The position numbers and the translations under genes are program-made. The notes below the pieces were generated by a model. The model worked only from the letters and a program-made list of their open reading frames with translations. It searched no databases and was not told where the DNA came from. 64,000 bases of DNA from Deltaproteobacteria bacterium (lineage in GTDB: Bacteria > Myxococcota > JACRCW01), in NCBI GenBank assembly GCA_016218805.1, contig JACRCW010000044.1, forward strand, positions 1-64,000, in the 5' to 3' direction. Positions within the stretch are counted from its first letter, which is position 1; each line of letters starts with the position of its first letter. Positions 50,232 to 60,197 of this stretch are shown here, piece after piece.

Positions 50232-52853
50232 TCAATTCTCCACGCAATACAGGCGGGGAATTGCCTGGCCGCACATGCTGATTCCCTGCCCCACCCAGTC
50301 TGGGTGCCAGGTTGTGGTCAGGGAGCCTACCTGGCCCAAGGAAGAGCCCGCGGAGGTCCACCCGCTGCAGTGGAAGCTCCCCACCGAACCGTCCGCGGAC
50401 CCCGTCCAGGCCACGCCATCACCGACATACGCGCCGTTCTCATCCACGGTGATGGAGGTGAGATGCTCGGCAAGCAACTGTGACCGTGTGGCGGCGATGA
50501 GCACGCCGTCGGGCCGCACAAACGGTCCCACGCCCGTGACACGGCTCGCGGCCGACGTGGTGGCGTCTGACAGCAAGGCGGTGAACCGGTCGCTGTTGGC
50601 CATTCCGGCGGCCAGGGCGCGGGCACGGCAGATGGCGTCTCCGGCGGCCAGCCCGGTGGCACCGCCGGCCCCGGCCCAGGTGGCAAGGTTGCCCGTGCCG
50701 CTGGTGGACGTGACAAAGACGCGCAACCCCGTGACGGCAAAGGGCGGCAGCGCACGTCCGGCACCGGTCTGCAGGCATGCCAAGGCACCGGACGCGCCGC
50801 AGAACGCCCCCGTTTCATCGCGGGTCCAGCCCACGGCCGTGCGGTAAGGGCTTCCGCGCTGCGCGTTCCCCGCCATGGAAGTCCAGTTGTTGCAGTGGTA
50901 GCCGGCCGCCGCCGTACCGTCGGGCCGGGTCCCCGTGAACCGCCGCAGCCCGCCTTCAGAGAAGCTGCCACGCGCGTTGAGTTTCAGCGGGTTGTAGATG
51001 GCGGCATCATCGCGGAGCAGGAGGTCAGCCGTGGCGGAAAACGGCGAGGCGTCCGCCTGCATCCACGGCCCGGCGGGGGTGGGCGCGGCACCCAGGCCGC
51101 AGGAGTCGGCGCGTCGCCCCGGCAGGCCGTGAACCCGGCACCACGCGTCATCGGCGTCATCAGAGGCCCAGGCCACAAACGTGCCTGGGAGGCCCGCAAC
51201 CCCCGCCTCGCGCTGGCAGGCAAAGTCAGCCGCGGCCAGACCGGTGAGGGAACCCGCGTTGGCCCAACTGGCAAAGTCTCCATTCTGCGCGCGGATGGTG
51301 AACGCCACGTTGGCCCCCTGCACGGTCACCGTCACTGGCACGGCCGTTCCGCCACACGTGGCTGTCAGCTGCGCCGTCCCGTTCATGACTCCGCGAACCA
51401 GCCCGAAGAAACCGGCCACATTGCCCACGGTGGCCTTGGCCGTGTTGGAGGACACCCAGGTGCACTGGTCCGTCAGATCCGCCTCGCTACCGTCCGAGTA
51501 GACGGCCATGGCGGAGAGCTGCAGCGTGGCGCCCACGTCAACCGCGGCGGGCAGGGGCCGCACGTCAACCCGGTCCTGCTCGGGCGGGCCCACGGTCACA
51601 TTCGCGCTCGCCAGGGTCAGTGGTGACGCCAGCGAGGCAAACACCATGGTGGTCCCAACCACATGGCCCCGGACGCGCCCGCGGGACCCGGCGGAGTCAT
51701 CCACATCCGCGATGCTGGGGTCAGCGGTGCTCCATGCCGCGGCCTCGGTCACGTCACGCGTGCCGTCCGTGTACGTTGCCATGGCCTGCACCGCGGTTGC
51801 CCTGCCGGCGGGGACCACAACCGGATCCGGAACCAGCGCCAGCGACACAAACGCCCCAGGCCCCACGCGGACTTCTGCGCTCCCTGCCATCCCGCCCAGC
51901 GAAGCCGCCACACGGGTCACGCCGGGCACCAGGCCGTGCACCAGGCCACGCGTTCCCGGCACGTTGCTCACGGTGGCCGTAGACGCGCCCCCCGCATCCA
52001 CGCTCCAGGAGGCGAACTCCGTGACGTCCGCGGGCCCGTTGCTGAACTGCCCCATGGCCACAAACGCGAGGTCCGTGCCGGCCGGGAGGTTTCCCGGATC
52101 CGGGGTGACGACAATGCTGTCCAACTCAGCAGGGCTGACGGTCACCACGGCCGACCCGGAATGCCCCGAATGCGTTGCCGAGATTCCCGCGGTTCCCACG
52201 GATACGGCGTTGACCAACCCGCCAGCGCCCACCGTGGCGACAGCGGGCGCGTCGCTGGTCCACGTTGCCTCCGGGGTGACCACCGCGCTGCTGCCGTCGT
52301 CAAAGCGGAGGGTGGCCACCAGCGCCTGCTGCCGCCCCTGGGCCAACGTGACTGATGCCGGTGTCACCTCCAGCGCCGCGACCGCGGGGTTTCCTGGGCC
52401 CGATGAAGCGGGCAGCGACGAGCCTGCGGGCGACGAGGACTGGGGCGCGGAGGAGGACGCGCCGGGGGCGGAGGAAGCGGATGGCCACGCGCTGCCGCTG
52501 GCGCCAGACGCGAAGGCCGACGCTGCGCTGGAATCCTGCAGGTGCGAAGTCGCCGCGGTTGACGGGGATCCGGACGCGGAAAACGCGGCCGACGTTGCGG
52601 TGGCACTGCCGCCAGAGGCCGACGCGTTCAGTGACGAAGGACCCGCGGAGGCCGCAGCGGACGTTGCGCCACCCAAGGAGCTTGTGGGGGTGACCGACGA
52701 CGATGAGGACGGGAGGGGGCCTCCGCCTGACGAGGACGTCCCGTGGTTGTTCTCCGGCTTGGGGGGGCAACCCAGGAGGAAGGCGAGTCCAAGTCCCCAC
52801 ACAAGCGCCTTGACGGGTATGGAACGAATCGCTGATTGACCGCATCGCTTCAT
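50232..52853 (-). CDS. lipoprotein with four Big_2 domains and two DUF1554-like domains
   Basis: An 873-residue exported lipoprotein. Signal MKRCGQSAIRSIPVKALVWG ends AFLLGC. Residues 30-150 are a Ser/Ala/Gly-rich spacer, probably disordered. Four bacterial Ig-like Big_2 domains follow, each with a first strand of the type V-P--V-LA-G and a DGS/DGT turn (about 155-235, 236-325, 326-415, 416-510). The last 350 residues hold two copies of a Cys-containing domain like DUF1554 (FVAWASDDADDAWCRV ... ACLQTGAG and FTALLSDATTSAASRV ... RLYCVEN). That domain is related to C-type lectin folds and known from Leptospira proteins. Likely surface binding. GGAGG lies six bases before the ATG at 52853. Confidence 0.8.
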   Translation of the reverse strand: MKRCGQSAIRSIPVKALVWGLGLAFLLGCPPKPENNHGTSSSGGGPLPSSSSSVTPTSSLGGATSAAASAGPSSLNASASGGSATATSAAFSASGSPSTAATSHLQDSSAASAFASGASGSAWPSASSAPGASSSAPQSSSPAGSSLPASSGPGNPAVAALEVTPASVTLAQGRQQALVATLRFDDGSSAVVTPEATWTSDAPAVATVGAGGLVNAVSVGTAGISATHSGHSGSAVVTVSPAELDSIVVTPDPGNLPAGTDLAFVAMGQFSNGPADVTEFASWSVDAGGASTATVSNVPGTRGLVHGLVPGVTRVAASLGGMAGSAEVRVGPGAFVSLALVPDPVVVPAGRATAVQAMATYTDGTRDVTEAAAWSTADPSIADVDDSAGSRGRVRGHVVGTTMVFASLASPLTLASANVTVGPPEQDRVDVRPLPAAVDVGATLQLSAMAVYSDGSEADLTDQCTWVSSNTAKATVGNVAGFFGLVRGVMNGTAQLTATCGGTAVPVTVTVQGANVAFTIRAQNGDFASWANAGSLTGLAAADFACQREAGVAGLPGTFVAWASDDADDAWCRVHGLPGRRADSCGLGAAPTPAGPWMQADASPFSATADLLLRDDAAIYNPLKLNARGSFSEGGLRRFTGTRPDGTAAAGYHCNNWTSMAGNAQRGSPYRTAVGWTRDETGAFCGASGALACLQTGAGRALPPFAVTGLRVFVTSTSGTGNLATWAGAGGATGLAAGDAICRARALAAGMANSDRFTALLSDATTSAASRVTGVGPFVRPDGVLIAATRSQLLAEHLTSITVDENGAYVGDGVAWTGSADGSVGSFHCSGWTSAGSSLGQVGSLTTTWHPDWVGQGISMCGQAIPRLYCVEN

Positions 52854-53263
52854 GAGGTGCCTCCAGGGACGGGCGCCGCGGGAACAGCGCTTGCGCATCT
52901 TGGGGCCTTGCCCGGCGGTTGGTCCAAACCTGAACGGATGGTGAGGGGTGGTAGGGTGGTGTTTCCGGTTGACGGGCTCGATCCCCGCCGCGGGCTCGCC
53001 AGGAGGCTCGCCCGTGGGGTCCATCAACGACGACAGCGTTGGGAGGGCGAGGCTTCTGCCGAGCCCGCGCCCGGTGGGTGCCTGGTCCGTGCGAGGATGA
53101 ACGCCCGTTTGGGCGGCCGGCAGGCCCTGTGTGCCTCCGCCCTTTGTGCCGATTCCCCGGCATGACCCACGCCCACATCTCCCGCATGCAAGCAGCCGCC
53201 AGCCCGCACGGTGGTTGGGCGCCGGGTTTGACCTCCACGCCGGCCGCACCACAGGATGGCCGC
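52854..53263. other. 410-base intergenic region, no gene
   Basis: This region separates two divergently read genes, and no frame through it has protein character. It includes the ribosome binding site of the Big_2 lipoprotein. A weak sigma-54-like pair (52880-52895, GGGAACA and TTGC) lies 370 bases before the TPR gene, and no better promoter was found. An ATG at 53163 could add 34 residues to the TPR gene but gives a His/Pro-rich start with no ribosome binding site. Confidence 0.4.
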
Positions 53264-54637
53264 ATGACACTGTTTGGCAAGCCCGTGAGTGCGGTGGGGG
53301 GCGGCAGCCCGCTGGTTCCCGCCAACCTGGCCGCATCCATTCGCGGGCGTTTGCAGCACGGTGACCTGGACGGCGCGGCGCGCCTGTACCTGGAAGGGCG
53401 CGGCACGCTGGGGCCGCTGCTGTACCGCGCCTTTGACGAGCTGACGCCGCCGGAACAGCAGGCGCTGGCGCAGCTGTTTGCGCACACGCGGGACTACGCG
53501 TACGCGGCGCCGGCCTTTGAGCGGCTGGGCCGCCGGGCGGAGGCCGCCGCGTTGTACGAGCACGCCGGCGAGTACGTGTTGGCCGCCAATTGTCACGAGG
53601 CCACGGGCAACCTGCTGGCCGCGGGCGCCGCCTGGGAGCGGGCGGGCAAGCCGGCGCAGGCGCTGGCGCTGTATGAGCGGGCCCGCGCGCCGGATGCTGC
53701 GCTGCAGTGCCTGGTGCGCCAGGAGCGGTTCTTTGACGCCGCGCTGCTGTGCCGGCGGCTGGGCAAGACCGCCGCGGAGGTGGACCTCCTCTACCGGGTC
53801 CACACCGCCAGCCCGCAGCGCGTGGCGGCGGTCTACCGCCTGGCGGAGCTGATGGAGCAGCACGGGCACGCGGACCAGGCACTGGCGGCCATGGTGGAAA
53901 CGCTGCAGCACGTCCCGTCCGCGGCGTTTGAGGCGTCCTTCTGCCAGCGGCTGCTTGCGTTGGCGCAGGCGCGCGGCCGCGCGGACGTGGTGGAGGAGTG
54001 CACGCGGCTCATTGGTGCGGTGCGGCAGCGGGAGGGGCAGCCGGCCCGGGCCGGTGATTCCTCGGAGATGCGCTCCGTCATGGATCACCACAACATCGCC
54101 ATGGCGGAAGAACTGCAGCGCCCGCGCCCGCCCGAACTGGCAGCGGCCACGGTGCTGCCGGTGGACCCGTTTGCGGGGCTGGTGCGGCGCGGTGCGCCCC
54201 CGGAAGCGCCGCCGCCCGGCCTGGCCACCGTCTCCCTGCTGGGTGAGTTGTCCTTCAGCGACCTGCAACTGTTGCAGCGCCACTGCGTCCCGGTGTCCTA
54301 CGCCGCCGGGGCGGTGATCATGGAGCAGGGTGCACCGGGCGCCGGGCTGCTGGTCCTGGAGCGGGGCCGCGTGCAGGTGCTGCAGATGGGCACCCAGCCG
54401 CCGCGGGAACTGGCCACCCTGGGGCCCGGTGAGACGCTGGGCGAGTTGTCCTTTGTGGACGGCGCGCCCACCAGCGCGCGCGTGGTGGCGCTGGAACCCA
54501 CGCGTGCGCTGCTGGTGCCGGGTCACGTGCTGGGGGACTTCCTGGCCACCCGGGACGCGGCCGCGGTGCGCGTCTACCGCGCACTGCTGCGCACGCTGGT
54601 GGGGCGCCTGCGCGCGGCCAACCTGCGCGTGACGTGA
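53264..54637 (+). CDS. TPR protein with cyclic-nucleotide-binding-like domain
   Basis: A 457-residue soluble protein. Residues 30-255 are TPR-like helical pairs (ARLYLEGRG, QLFAHTRDYAYAAPAFERLGRRAEAAALYEHAGEYVLAANCHEATGNLLAAGAAWERAGKPAQALALYERA). Residues 320-450 resemble a cNMP-binding domain: VSYAAGAVIMEQGAPGAGLLVLERGRVQVLQ, then GETLGELSFVDGAPTSARVVALEP with the Glu and Arg of the phosphate-binding cassette. It could sense cAMP or c-di-GMP and act through its TPR part. ATG 53264 has AGGA eight bases before it. The order TPR then cNMP is unlike the usual CRP (no HTH is present). Confidence 0.75.
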   Translation: MTLFGKPVSAVGGGSPLVPANLAASIRGRLQHGDLDGAARLYLEGRGTLGPLLYRAFDELTPPEQQALAQLFAHTRDYAYAAPAFERLGRRAEAAALYEHAGEYVLAANCHEATGNLLAAGAAWERAGKPAQALALYERARAPDAALQCLVRQERFFDAALLCRRLGKTAAEVDLLYRVHTASPQRVAAVYRLAELMEQHGHADQALAAMVETLQHVPSAAFEASFCQRLLALAQARGRADVVEECTRLIGAVRQREGQPARAGDSSEMRSVMDHHNIAMAEELQRPRPPELAAATVLPVDPFAGLVRRGAPPEAPPPGLATVSLLGELSFSDLQLLQRHCVPVSYAAGAVIMEQGAPGAGLLVLERGRVQVLQMGTQPPRELATLGPGETLGELSFVDGAPTSARVVALEPTRALLVPGHVLGDFLATRDAAAVRVYRALLRTLVGRLRAANLRVT

Positions 54638-54640
54638 CCT

Positions 54641-54661
54641 CCGCCCGGCACGGGGGGGCGG
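54641..54661. terminator. possible bidirectional terminator
   Basis: CCGCCC and GGGCGG pair around a nine-base loop between the stop codons of the convergent TPR and STAS genes. The stem is short and the U-tract is poor. Confidence 0.3.
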
Positions 54662-54674
54662 TTGACCGGCCGGG

Positions 54675-55010
54675 CTACCGGGCGCGGGACAGCCACTCCT
54701 GCGCGGCGGAAGGATCGGAGAACGGCTTCATCTGCTGCCCGCTGGCCAGGGACATGGCGGAGATCACCACGTGCCACATGCTGTTGTCCGTCACAATGGC
54801 CACCGCCCGCACGCGGTCCTTGTGGCGGCGGTGCCAGTCCACAAAGGCGTGGCGCGCGTCCACGTCGTAACCGGTCATCGTGCGGACATCGAATACCACG
54901 GACACCTTGGCGGCCGGCTCCTCCAGGCGCGCCCCCAGCGGCTTCAGGGCATCCGAGAGAGAGCCGGCGGAGAGGTTGCCCTCCAGCGTGATGGTCACGG
55001 TCTCGGTCAT
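54675..55010 (-). CDS. STAS-like domain protein
   Basis: A 111-residue protein. The order TVTITLEGNLSAGSLSDALKPLGARLEEPAAKVSVVFDVRTMTGYDVDARHAFVDWHRRHKDRVRAVAIVTDNSMWHVVISAMSLASG resembles a SpoIIAA/STAS-like fold with a central strand-helix repeat. No Ser in a clear phosphorylation motif is seen, so an anti-sigma-antagonist role is uncertain. The start is at 55010, 76 bases after the mreD stop, and it may be the tail of the mre operon. Confidence 0.6.
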   Translation of the reverse strand: MTETVTITLEGNLSAGSLSDALKPLGARLEEPAAKVSVVFDVRTMTGYDVDARHAFVDWHRRHKDRVRAVAIVTDNSMWHVVISAMSLASGQQMKPFSDPSAAQEWLSRAR

Positions 55011-55086
55011 GATGCCGCTCACTACCACGCCCGCGGCGGAACGCTGCAACCTTGGCGCGCGGCAGTCCCCACCTTGAGGCGGGCGT

Positions 55087-55599
55087 TCACCGCGGCAGGA
55101 ACATGTGGTCCGGCTCCGGGTCCACGCGGCGGGCCAGGGCGTCCGCCAGGGCCAGCAGCAGCGGTGAGACCAGCGCATCCGCCGCCAGTGACGGCAGCGC
55201 GGCGGTCCACAGCGCCGCCAGGCTGAACTCGTGCTCGGCGAAGACGCGCACCAGCGCCGCCACCAGGACGGCGTGCGCAAACGCGCCGCCCACGCCCAGC
55301 GGCCACAGACGCACGCCGGGCTGCCAGGGGAACGCGTTGGCGCCAATGCGCGCGCCCACAAACAACAAGGTGAGCGAGAACATGTGCAGCCCCAGCGTGC
55401 TGCCCGCCGCCACGTCCATGAGTGCGCCCAGCAGCAGCGTGGAGACGGCCGCGCCCAGCACGTCCGCGCGGAAGGCCAGGTAGACCACCAGGATGGCGCA
55501 CGGGTCCACGCGCACGCGGTGCAGGGCCTCCGTGGCCTGCAGCGCGGTGACCAGCGCCAGCGCCAGCGCGCCCACCGGCACCGCAAACAGCCGCCTCAC
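55087..55599 (-). CDS. mreD: rod-shape protein MreD
   Basis: A 170-residue integral membrane protein with about five or six helices. The N-terminal helix and RVRVDPCAILVVYLAFRADVLGAAVSTLLLGALMDVAAGSTLGLHMFSLTLLF match MreD (Asp in ALMDV, Gly-Leu-H turn). It belongs to the elongasome. Start is GTG at 55599, overlapping the mreC stop (GTGA). Order mreB-mreC-mreD is conserved here. Confidence 0.85.
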   Translation of the reverse strand: MRRLFAVPVGALALALVTALQATEALHRVRVDPCAILVVYLAFRADVLGAAVSTLLLGALMDVAAGSTLGLHMFSLTLLFVGARIGANAFPWQPGVRLWPLGVGGAFAHAVLVAALVRVFAEHEFSLAALWTAALPSLAADALVSPLLLALADALARRVDPEPDHMFLPR

Positions 55600-56594
55600 G
55601 GCTTGCCTCCCGGCGCCACGGACTCCTGCGGCACGGGCGTGTCCGGAGGGGGTGCCGCTTCGGGGGCGGGGGAGGGCGCAGGCGCGCGCGGGGGGCCGGC
55701 GGGGGTTTCCGGGGCGGGCAGTCCACCCGGGGGCAGCGCGGGACCCAGGAACACGGAGCCCATGGTCTCGGCGGAGCGGATCACCAGCACGTCACGCAGG
55801 CGCGCAAACCCCACGGCCGGCTGCACCTCCGCCGTGGACGTCAGGCTGGTCTCTGCGGTGTGCACGGACACCACCCGGCCAATGTGCGTCCCGCGCGGGA
55901 AGCGCGCGCCCAGGCCGGAGGCCACCACTTCGTCGCCTTCGCGCACGTCCAGCTCGCGCTCCAGGCCCTCCACCTGCAGGGACGGTCCGCGGTCTGATCC
56001 CGTGCCGCGCAGGATGCCCCGCGCACCCGTGCGCGGCAGCACCACGTCCACCGATGCGCGCGGGTCCGACAGCAGCATGACGTCCGCGTAGCCGTGCCCC
56101 GTCCGCAACACGCTGCCCACCGCGCCCTCCGCCGCCACCACGGCCATGCCGCGCTCCACCCCCGCGCTGCGCCCGGTATCAATGCGCACCGTGCGCCAGG
56201 CGGCGCTGGCGCCCACCGCCACCACGCGCGCCGCGGCATAGTCCGGGCCGCCCGGCAGCGGGGCCGCCCCCAGCAGGTCCCGCAGGCGCTGGTTCTCGCG
56301 CTGCAACTCCTCCAGGCGCTCGGCTTCGCGGCGCAGGCGGGTCAACTCCAGCCGGAGCTCCCGTGCCTCCTCCAGCGTGGCCGCATCCTGCCAGTGGCGT
56401 TCCCACGCGTCAGATACCGACCCCACCGCCCGCGTGACCCCGTCCTGCAGCGGCGCGGTCAGCGCCACCACGGCGCGCACCACCGGGCCCGCCTCCGCGG
56501 CGGGACGGCTGTTGGCGTACAGCACCACCGCCGGCACCAGCAGGCAGACGCCCACCAAGAACACGTCCCGGTACCTGGAAGCGCCTCCGGCCAC
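55596..56594 (-). CDS. mreC: rod-shape protein MreC
   Basis: Periplasmic elongasome protein of 332 residues. A single N-terminal membrane anchor (VFLVGVCLLVPAVVLYA, about 11-28) is followed by a coiled coil (ARELRLELTRLRREAERLEELQRENQRLRDLLG). The beta-barrel MreC core comes next (ARVVAVGASAAWRTVRIDTGRSAGVERGMAVVAAEGAVGSVLRTG ... DVVLPRTGARGILRG ... VREGDEVVASGLGARFPRGTHIGRVV). The C-terminal 50 residues are Pro-rich. GTG at 56594 with AGGAGG eight bases before it. mreB precedes it by 15 bases. Confidence 0.9.
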   Translation of the reverse strand: MAGGASRYRDVFLVGVCLLVPAVVLYANSRPAAEAGPVVRAVVALTAPLQDGVTRAVGSVSDAWERHWQDAATLEEARELRLELTRLRREAERLEELQRENQRLRDLLGAAPLPGGPDYAAARVVAVGASAAWRTVRIDTGRSAGVERGMAVVAAEGAVGSVLRTGHGYADVMLLSDPRASVDVVLPRTGARGILRGTGSDRGPSLQVEGLERELDVREGDEVVASGLGARFPRGTHIGRVVSVHTAETSLTSTAEVQPAVGFARLRDVLVIRSAETMGSVFLGPALPPGGLPAPETPAGPPRAPAPSPAPEAAPPPDTPVPQESVAPGGKP

Positions 56595-56609
56595 GGGGTG
56601 TCCTCCTGC

Positions 56610-57656
<1,047 letters not shown>

Positions 57657-58616
57657 TCAGCGGCGCGTGAGCCAGTCCCGGACGTCGTCGGCAATGCCCT
57701 CGGCGTCCAGGTGGTGGCGGCGGTAGAGCTCCTCCGGCGTGCCGGACTCACCAAAGACGTCCTGCACGCCCAGCCGCTTGACGGGGACCAGGTGGCGTTC
57801 CGCCAGCGCCTCCACCACCGCGCTGCCCATGCCGCCCACCACGTTGTGGTCCTCCACCGTGATGACGCGTTTGCATTCGCGCGCCAGCGCGGCAATGCCG
57901 TCCGCGTCAATGGGCTTGATGGTGTGCACGTTGCCCACGGTGACCCGCGGCCCGCCGCCCTGCGCCAGCCGCGCCGCCGCGTCCACCGCGGGCCCCACGG
58001 TGCCGCCGGTGCACAGCAACAGCGCGTCCGTGCCGTGCCGCGCCAGCACGTCCAGCTTGCCAGGCTCAAACCGGTAGCCGTCCCGGTGCACGCGCGGCAG
58101 CTTCTGACGCGTCAGCCGCACATACGCGGGTGACCGGTGCGTCATCAGCACGCGGATCATCTGCTCGGTTTCCACGTCGTCCCCGGGCTGCAGCACCAGC
58201 ATGCCCGGCAGTGAGCGCATCAGCCCGAGATCCTCCAGCCCCTGCTGGCTGTAGCCATCCTCACCGATGCCCACGCCCGCGTGCGTCCCGATGATGCGCA
58301 CCGCCGCGCCGCTGTACGCCACGCTCATCTTGATCTGGTCAAACCGGCCGGAGATGAAGCACGCAAAGCTGCAGCAGAACGGGATCTTCCCGCACAGCGC
58401 CAGGCCCGCCGCCGTCCCCAGCATGTTGGCCTCCTGGATGCCCATCTCCAGGAAGCGCGCGGGGTACGCCTTGGCAAACTTCATGCTCATGGTGCTCTTG
58501 GACAGGTCCGCGTCCAGCACCACCAGGTGCGGGAACTCCCGGCCCAGTGCCTCCAGCGCGTTGCCAAACGCCTCGCGGCTGGCCACCGGCTTGGTGGTCG
58601 TGGTCGTGGTGGTCAT
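57657..58616 (-). CDS. transketolase, C-terminal subunit
   Basis: A 319-residue subunit with the pyrimidine-binding and C-terminal domains of transketolase, the partner of the following N-terminal subunit. EALGREFPHLVVLDADLSKSTM, FLEMGIQEANMLGTAAGLALCGKIPFCCSF (Glu for the cofactor), THAGVGIGEDGYSQQGLEDLGLMRSLPGM and VRLTRQKLP, then VITVEDHNVVGGMGSAVVEAL are family-typical. Together they transfer two-carbon ketol units in the pentose phosphate pathway. Thr-repeat start (MTTTTTTTK) is unusual but harmless. Its start overlaps the stop of the N-terminal subunit (ATGA), and it is followed by mreB. Confidence 0.92.
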   Translation of the reverse strand: MTTTTTTTKPVASREAFGNALEALGREFPHLVVLDADLSKSTMSMKFAKAYPARFLEMGIQEANMLGTAAGLALCGKIPFCCSFACFISGRFDQIKMSVAYSGAAVRIIGTHAGVGIGEDGYSQQGLEDLGLMRSLPGMLVLQPGDDVETEQMIRVLMTHRSPAYVRLTRQKLPRVHRDGYRFEPGKLDVLARHGTDALLLCTGGTVGPAVDAAARLAQGGGPRVTVGNVHTIKPIDADGIAALARECKRVITVEDHNVVGGMGSAVVEALAERHLVPVKRLGVQDVFGESGTPEELYRRHHLDAEGIADDVRDWLTRR

Positions 58617-59536
58617 CCCAGCCTCCCGAGAATCTCCGCGATGACCTGGTTGGCCTCGTCACGCGTGGGGGTCTTGCCGTGCCAGCCCACCAGGTCCTTC
58701 TCAAACAGGGACGCCCCGTGGCCCTTGGTGGTGCGGGCAATGATGGCGGTGGGGCGCGTGGTCTCTGCGCGCGCGGCCTGCAGCGCCGCGCGGAACTGCA
58801 CAAAGTCATGCCCGTCAATGGTCAGCACGTGCCAGTTGAACGCCTTCCACTTGTCCGCCAGCGGCTCCAGGTCCAACACGTCCTTCACGAGACCATCAAT
58901 CTGCCCGCCGTTGCAGTCCATGATCACCGTCAGGTTGTGCACCTTGTGGCGGGGCGCGCTCATGGCCGCCTCCCACACCTGGCCCTCCTGCAGCTCGCCG
59001 TCACCGGTGATGCAGTACACGCGGAACGCGGGGTCCTTGCCCTTGCCGTCCATCAGCCCGGCCAGCGCCATGCCCTGCGCCACGGAAAGCCCCTGCCCCA
59101 GGCTGCCCGTGGACGCTTCAATACCGGGACACAACATGTTGGCGGGGTGGCCCTGCAGGCGGCTCCCCAGGCGGCGCAGCGTCCACAGCTCGTCACGGCG
59201 GAGGTAGCCCAGTTGGGCCAGCGGTGCGTACAGCGACGGGACGGCGTGGCCCTTGGAGAGCACCAGGCGGTCGCGCTCGGGCCAGCGCGGCTCGTGCGGG
59301 CGGTGGCGCATCTCATCCAGGAACAGGGTGGTGGTGAGGTTGATGGCGGAGAAGGACCCACCGGGGTGGCCGCTGCCGGCGCGGCACAGCATCTCCACGA
59401 TGTCCAGGCGGCATTCGTCCGCAAAGCGGCGCAGGGTGTCCACGGGAATGGCGCGGGACCCGGGCGTGTCCAGCGGGGGGAGGGACCACGCGGGCGGTTT
59501 GCGCTGCGTGATGTCCGCAACGGTGGGTGTCGTCAT
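58613..59536 (-). CDS. transketolase, N-terminal subunit
   Basis: A 307-residue subunit with the diphosphate-binding domain of transketolase. It has RAGSGHPGGSFSAINLTTTLFLDEM, RDRLVLSKGHAVPSLYAPLAQLG, STGSLGQGLSVAQGMALAG, VYCITGDGELQEGQVWEAAM (thiamine diphosphate motif GDGx...) and MDCNGGQIDG. Split transketolases are encoded as two adjacent genes, as here. The start at ATG 59536 gives MTTPTVADIT; it shares four bases (ATGA) with the stop of the RAYT gene. Confidence 0.92.
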   Translation of the reverse strand: MTTPTVADITQRKPPAWSLPPLDTPGSRAIPVDTLRRFADECRLDIVEMLCRAGSGHPGGSFSAINLTTTLFLDEMRHRPHEPRWPERDRLVLSKGHAVPSLYAPLAQLGYLRRDELWTLRRLGSRLQGHPANMLCPGIEASTGSLGQGLSVAQGMALAGLMDGKGKDPAFRVYCITGDGELQEGQVWEAAMSAPRHKVHNLTVIMDCNGGQIDGLVKDVLDLEPLADKWKAFNWHVLTIDGHDFVQFRAALQAARAETTRPTAIIARTTKGHGASLFEKDLVGWHGKTPTRDEANQVIAEILGRLG

Positions 59537-60093
59537 GGGGCGGCGGTAGCACGCGGCGGCGCGCCGGGACAAACGGGGTCAGGCCGGCGAGGGCGAGGAG
59601 GACCTGTGGGCCCGGCCTCCTGGCCGGGCGCCGGCCCCAAGTTGCCTCGACCACCCAAGCCGGCCCATGGATACCATTCCACTCCCGGCCATCGCCGTGA
59701 CGGGTTTCCCAGCACGTACGCCGTCGTGTCGTCCAGTTCGCGGTCGTCACGGATGAGCCGGTCGTAGGACTCCTCCTGCCACACCGGTGCCACCCGCCCA
59801 TGCTCCCCCACCATCACGTGGGCCGTGAACGATTTCCATGACTGGAGAATTCGCGACAGGGGGTGTCCGGATTCCGGACGCAGGATGGCATGCGCGTGGT
59901 CGTCCATCACCACCCACGCCCGCAGCGTGTACCGGGTCCCCTCGAAATGCGCGATGGCGCGGCACACGACGGTCCGTTCCTCGTCGGAGAGTACAGCCTG
60001 GCCGCGCGCCAGCCGCCAGGTCACGAAATACGTTCCGCCCGCGGCGCGCCAGTGCGGGAGGTGACGGCGCCAGATGAAGAAAGGGCGTTCCAT
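59533..60093 (-). CDS. REP-associated tyrosine transposase (RAYT)
   Basis: A 186-residue Y1 transposase of the IS200/IS605-like RAYT group. TYFVTWRLARG is the N-terminal motif, His66-Ala-His68 (VVMDDHAHAIL) the metal-binding HUH site, Tyr110 (WQEESYDRLIRDDREL) the nucleophile, and AYVLGNPSRR the usual end. RAYTs cut and move single-stranded REP sequences. The family part stops near residue 145. A tail of about 40 residues, rich in Pro, Gly and Arg, is read through the left REP at 59606-59635 and ends in an ATGA overlap with the transketolase start. Such a tail is probably not functional. It is flanked by inverted REPs, so it may be active. Confidence 0.9.
   Translation of the reverse strand: MERPFFIWRRHLPHWRAAGGTYFVTWRLARGQAVLSDEERTVVCRAIAHFEGTRYTLRAWVVMDDHAHAILRPESGHPLSRILQSWKSFTAHVMVGEHGRVAPVWQEESYDRLIRDDRELDDTTAYVLGNPSRRWPGVEWYPWAGLGGRGNLGPAPGQEAGPTGPPRPRRPDPVCPGAPPRATAAP
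59606..59635 (-). repeat. REP element at the left side of RAYT
   Basis: A 30-bp element with the perfect hairpin CCCGGCC-tcct-GGCCGGG (59611-59628). It is the inverted counterpart of 60169-60197 with one deletion and one mismatch, and it lies inside the RAYT 3' end. Confidence 0.85.
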
Positions 60094-60168
60094 GGCGGGA
60101 CCCGCTCAGCAGGACCCGTGCCGGAGCGGCTGGCGGACAGGCGAGAAGGGGGCTGGGTGCCAACCGCG

Positions 60169-60197
60169 GTCGGCGCCCGGCCGGAGGCCGGGCCCAC
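60169..60197 (+). repeat. REP element at the right side of RAYT
   Basis: A 29-bp element with the hairpin CCCGGCC-gga-GGCCGGG (60176-60192). Its reverse complement matches 59606-59635 except for one deletion and one mismatch. It lies 76 bases upstream of the RAYT start. Confidence 0.85.

Larger units (their letters stand above)
59606..60197 (-). mobile_element. RAYT unit flanked by inverted REPs
   Basis: The Y1 transposase gene lies between two near-identical inverted REP hairpins 534 bases apart, which is the standard arrangement of a RAYT and its REPs. No target duplication is evident. Confidence 0.75.

Noticed and set aside
52880..52895. sigma-54 site before the TPR gene
   Set aside because: Two of the key -24 bases differ and it is about 370 bases from the start.
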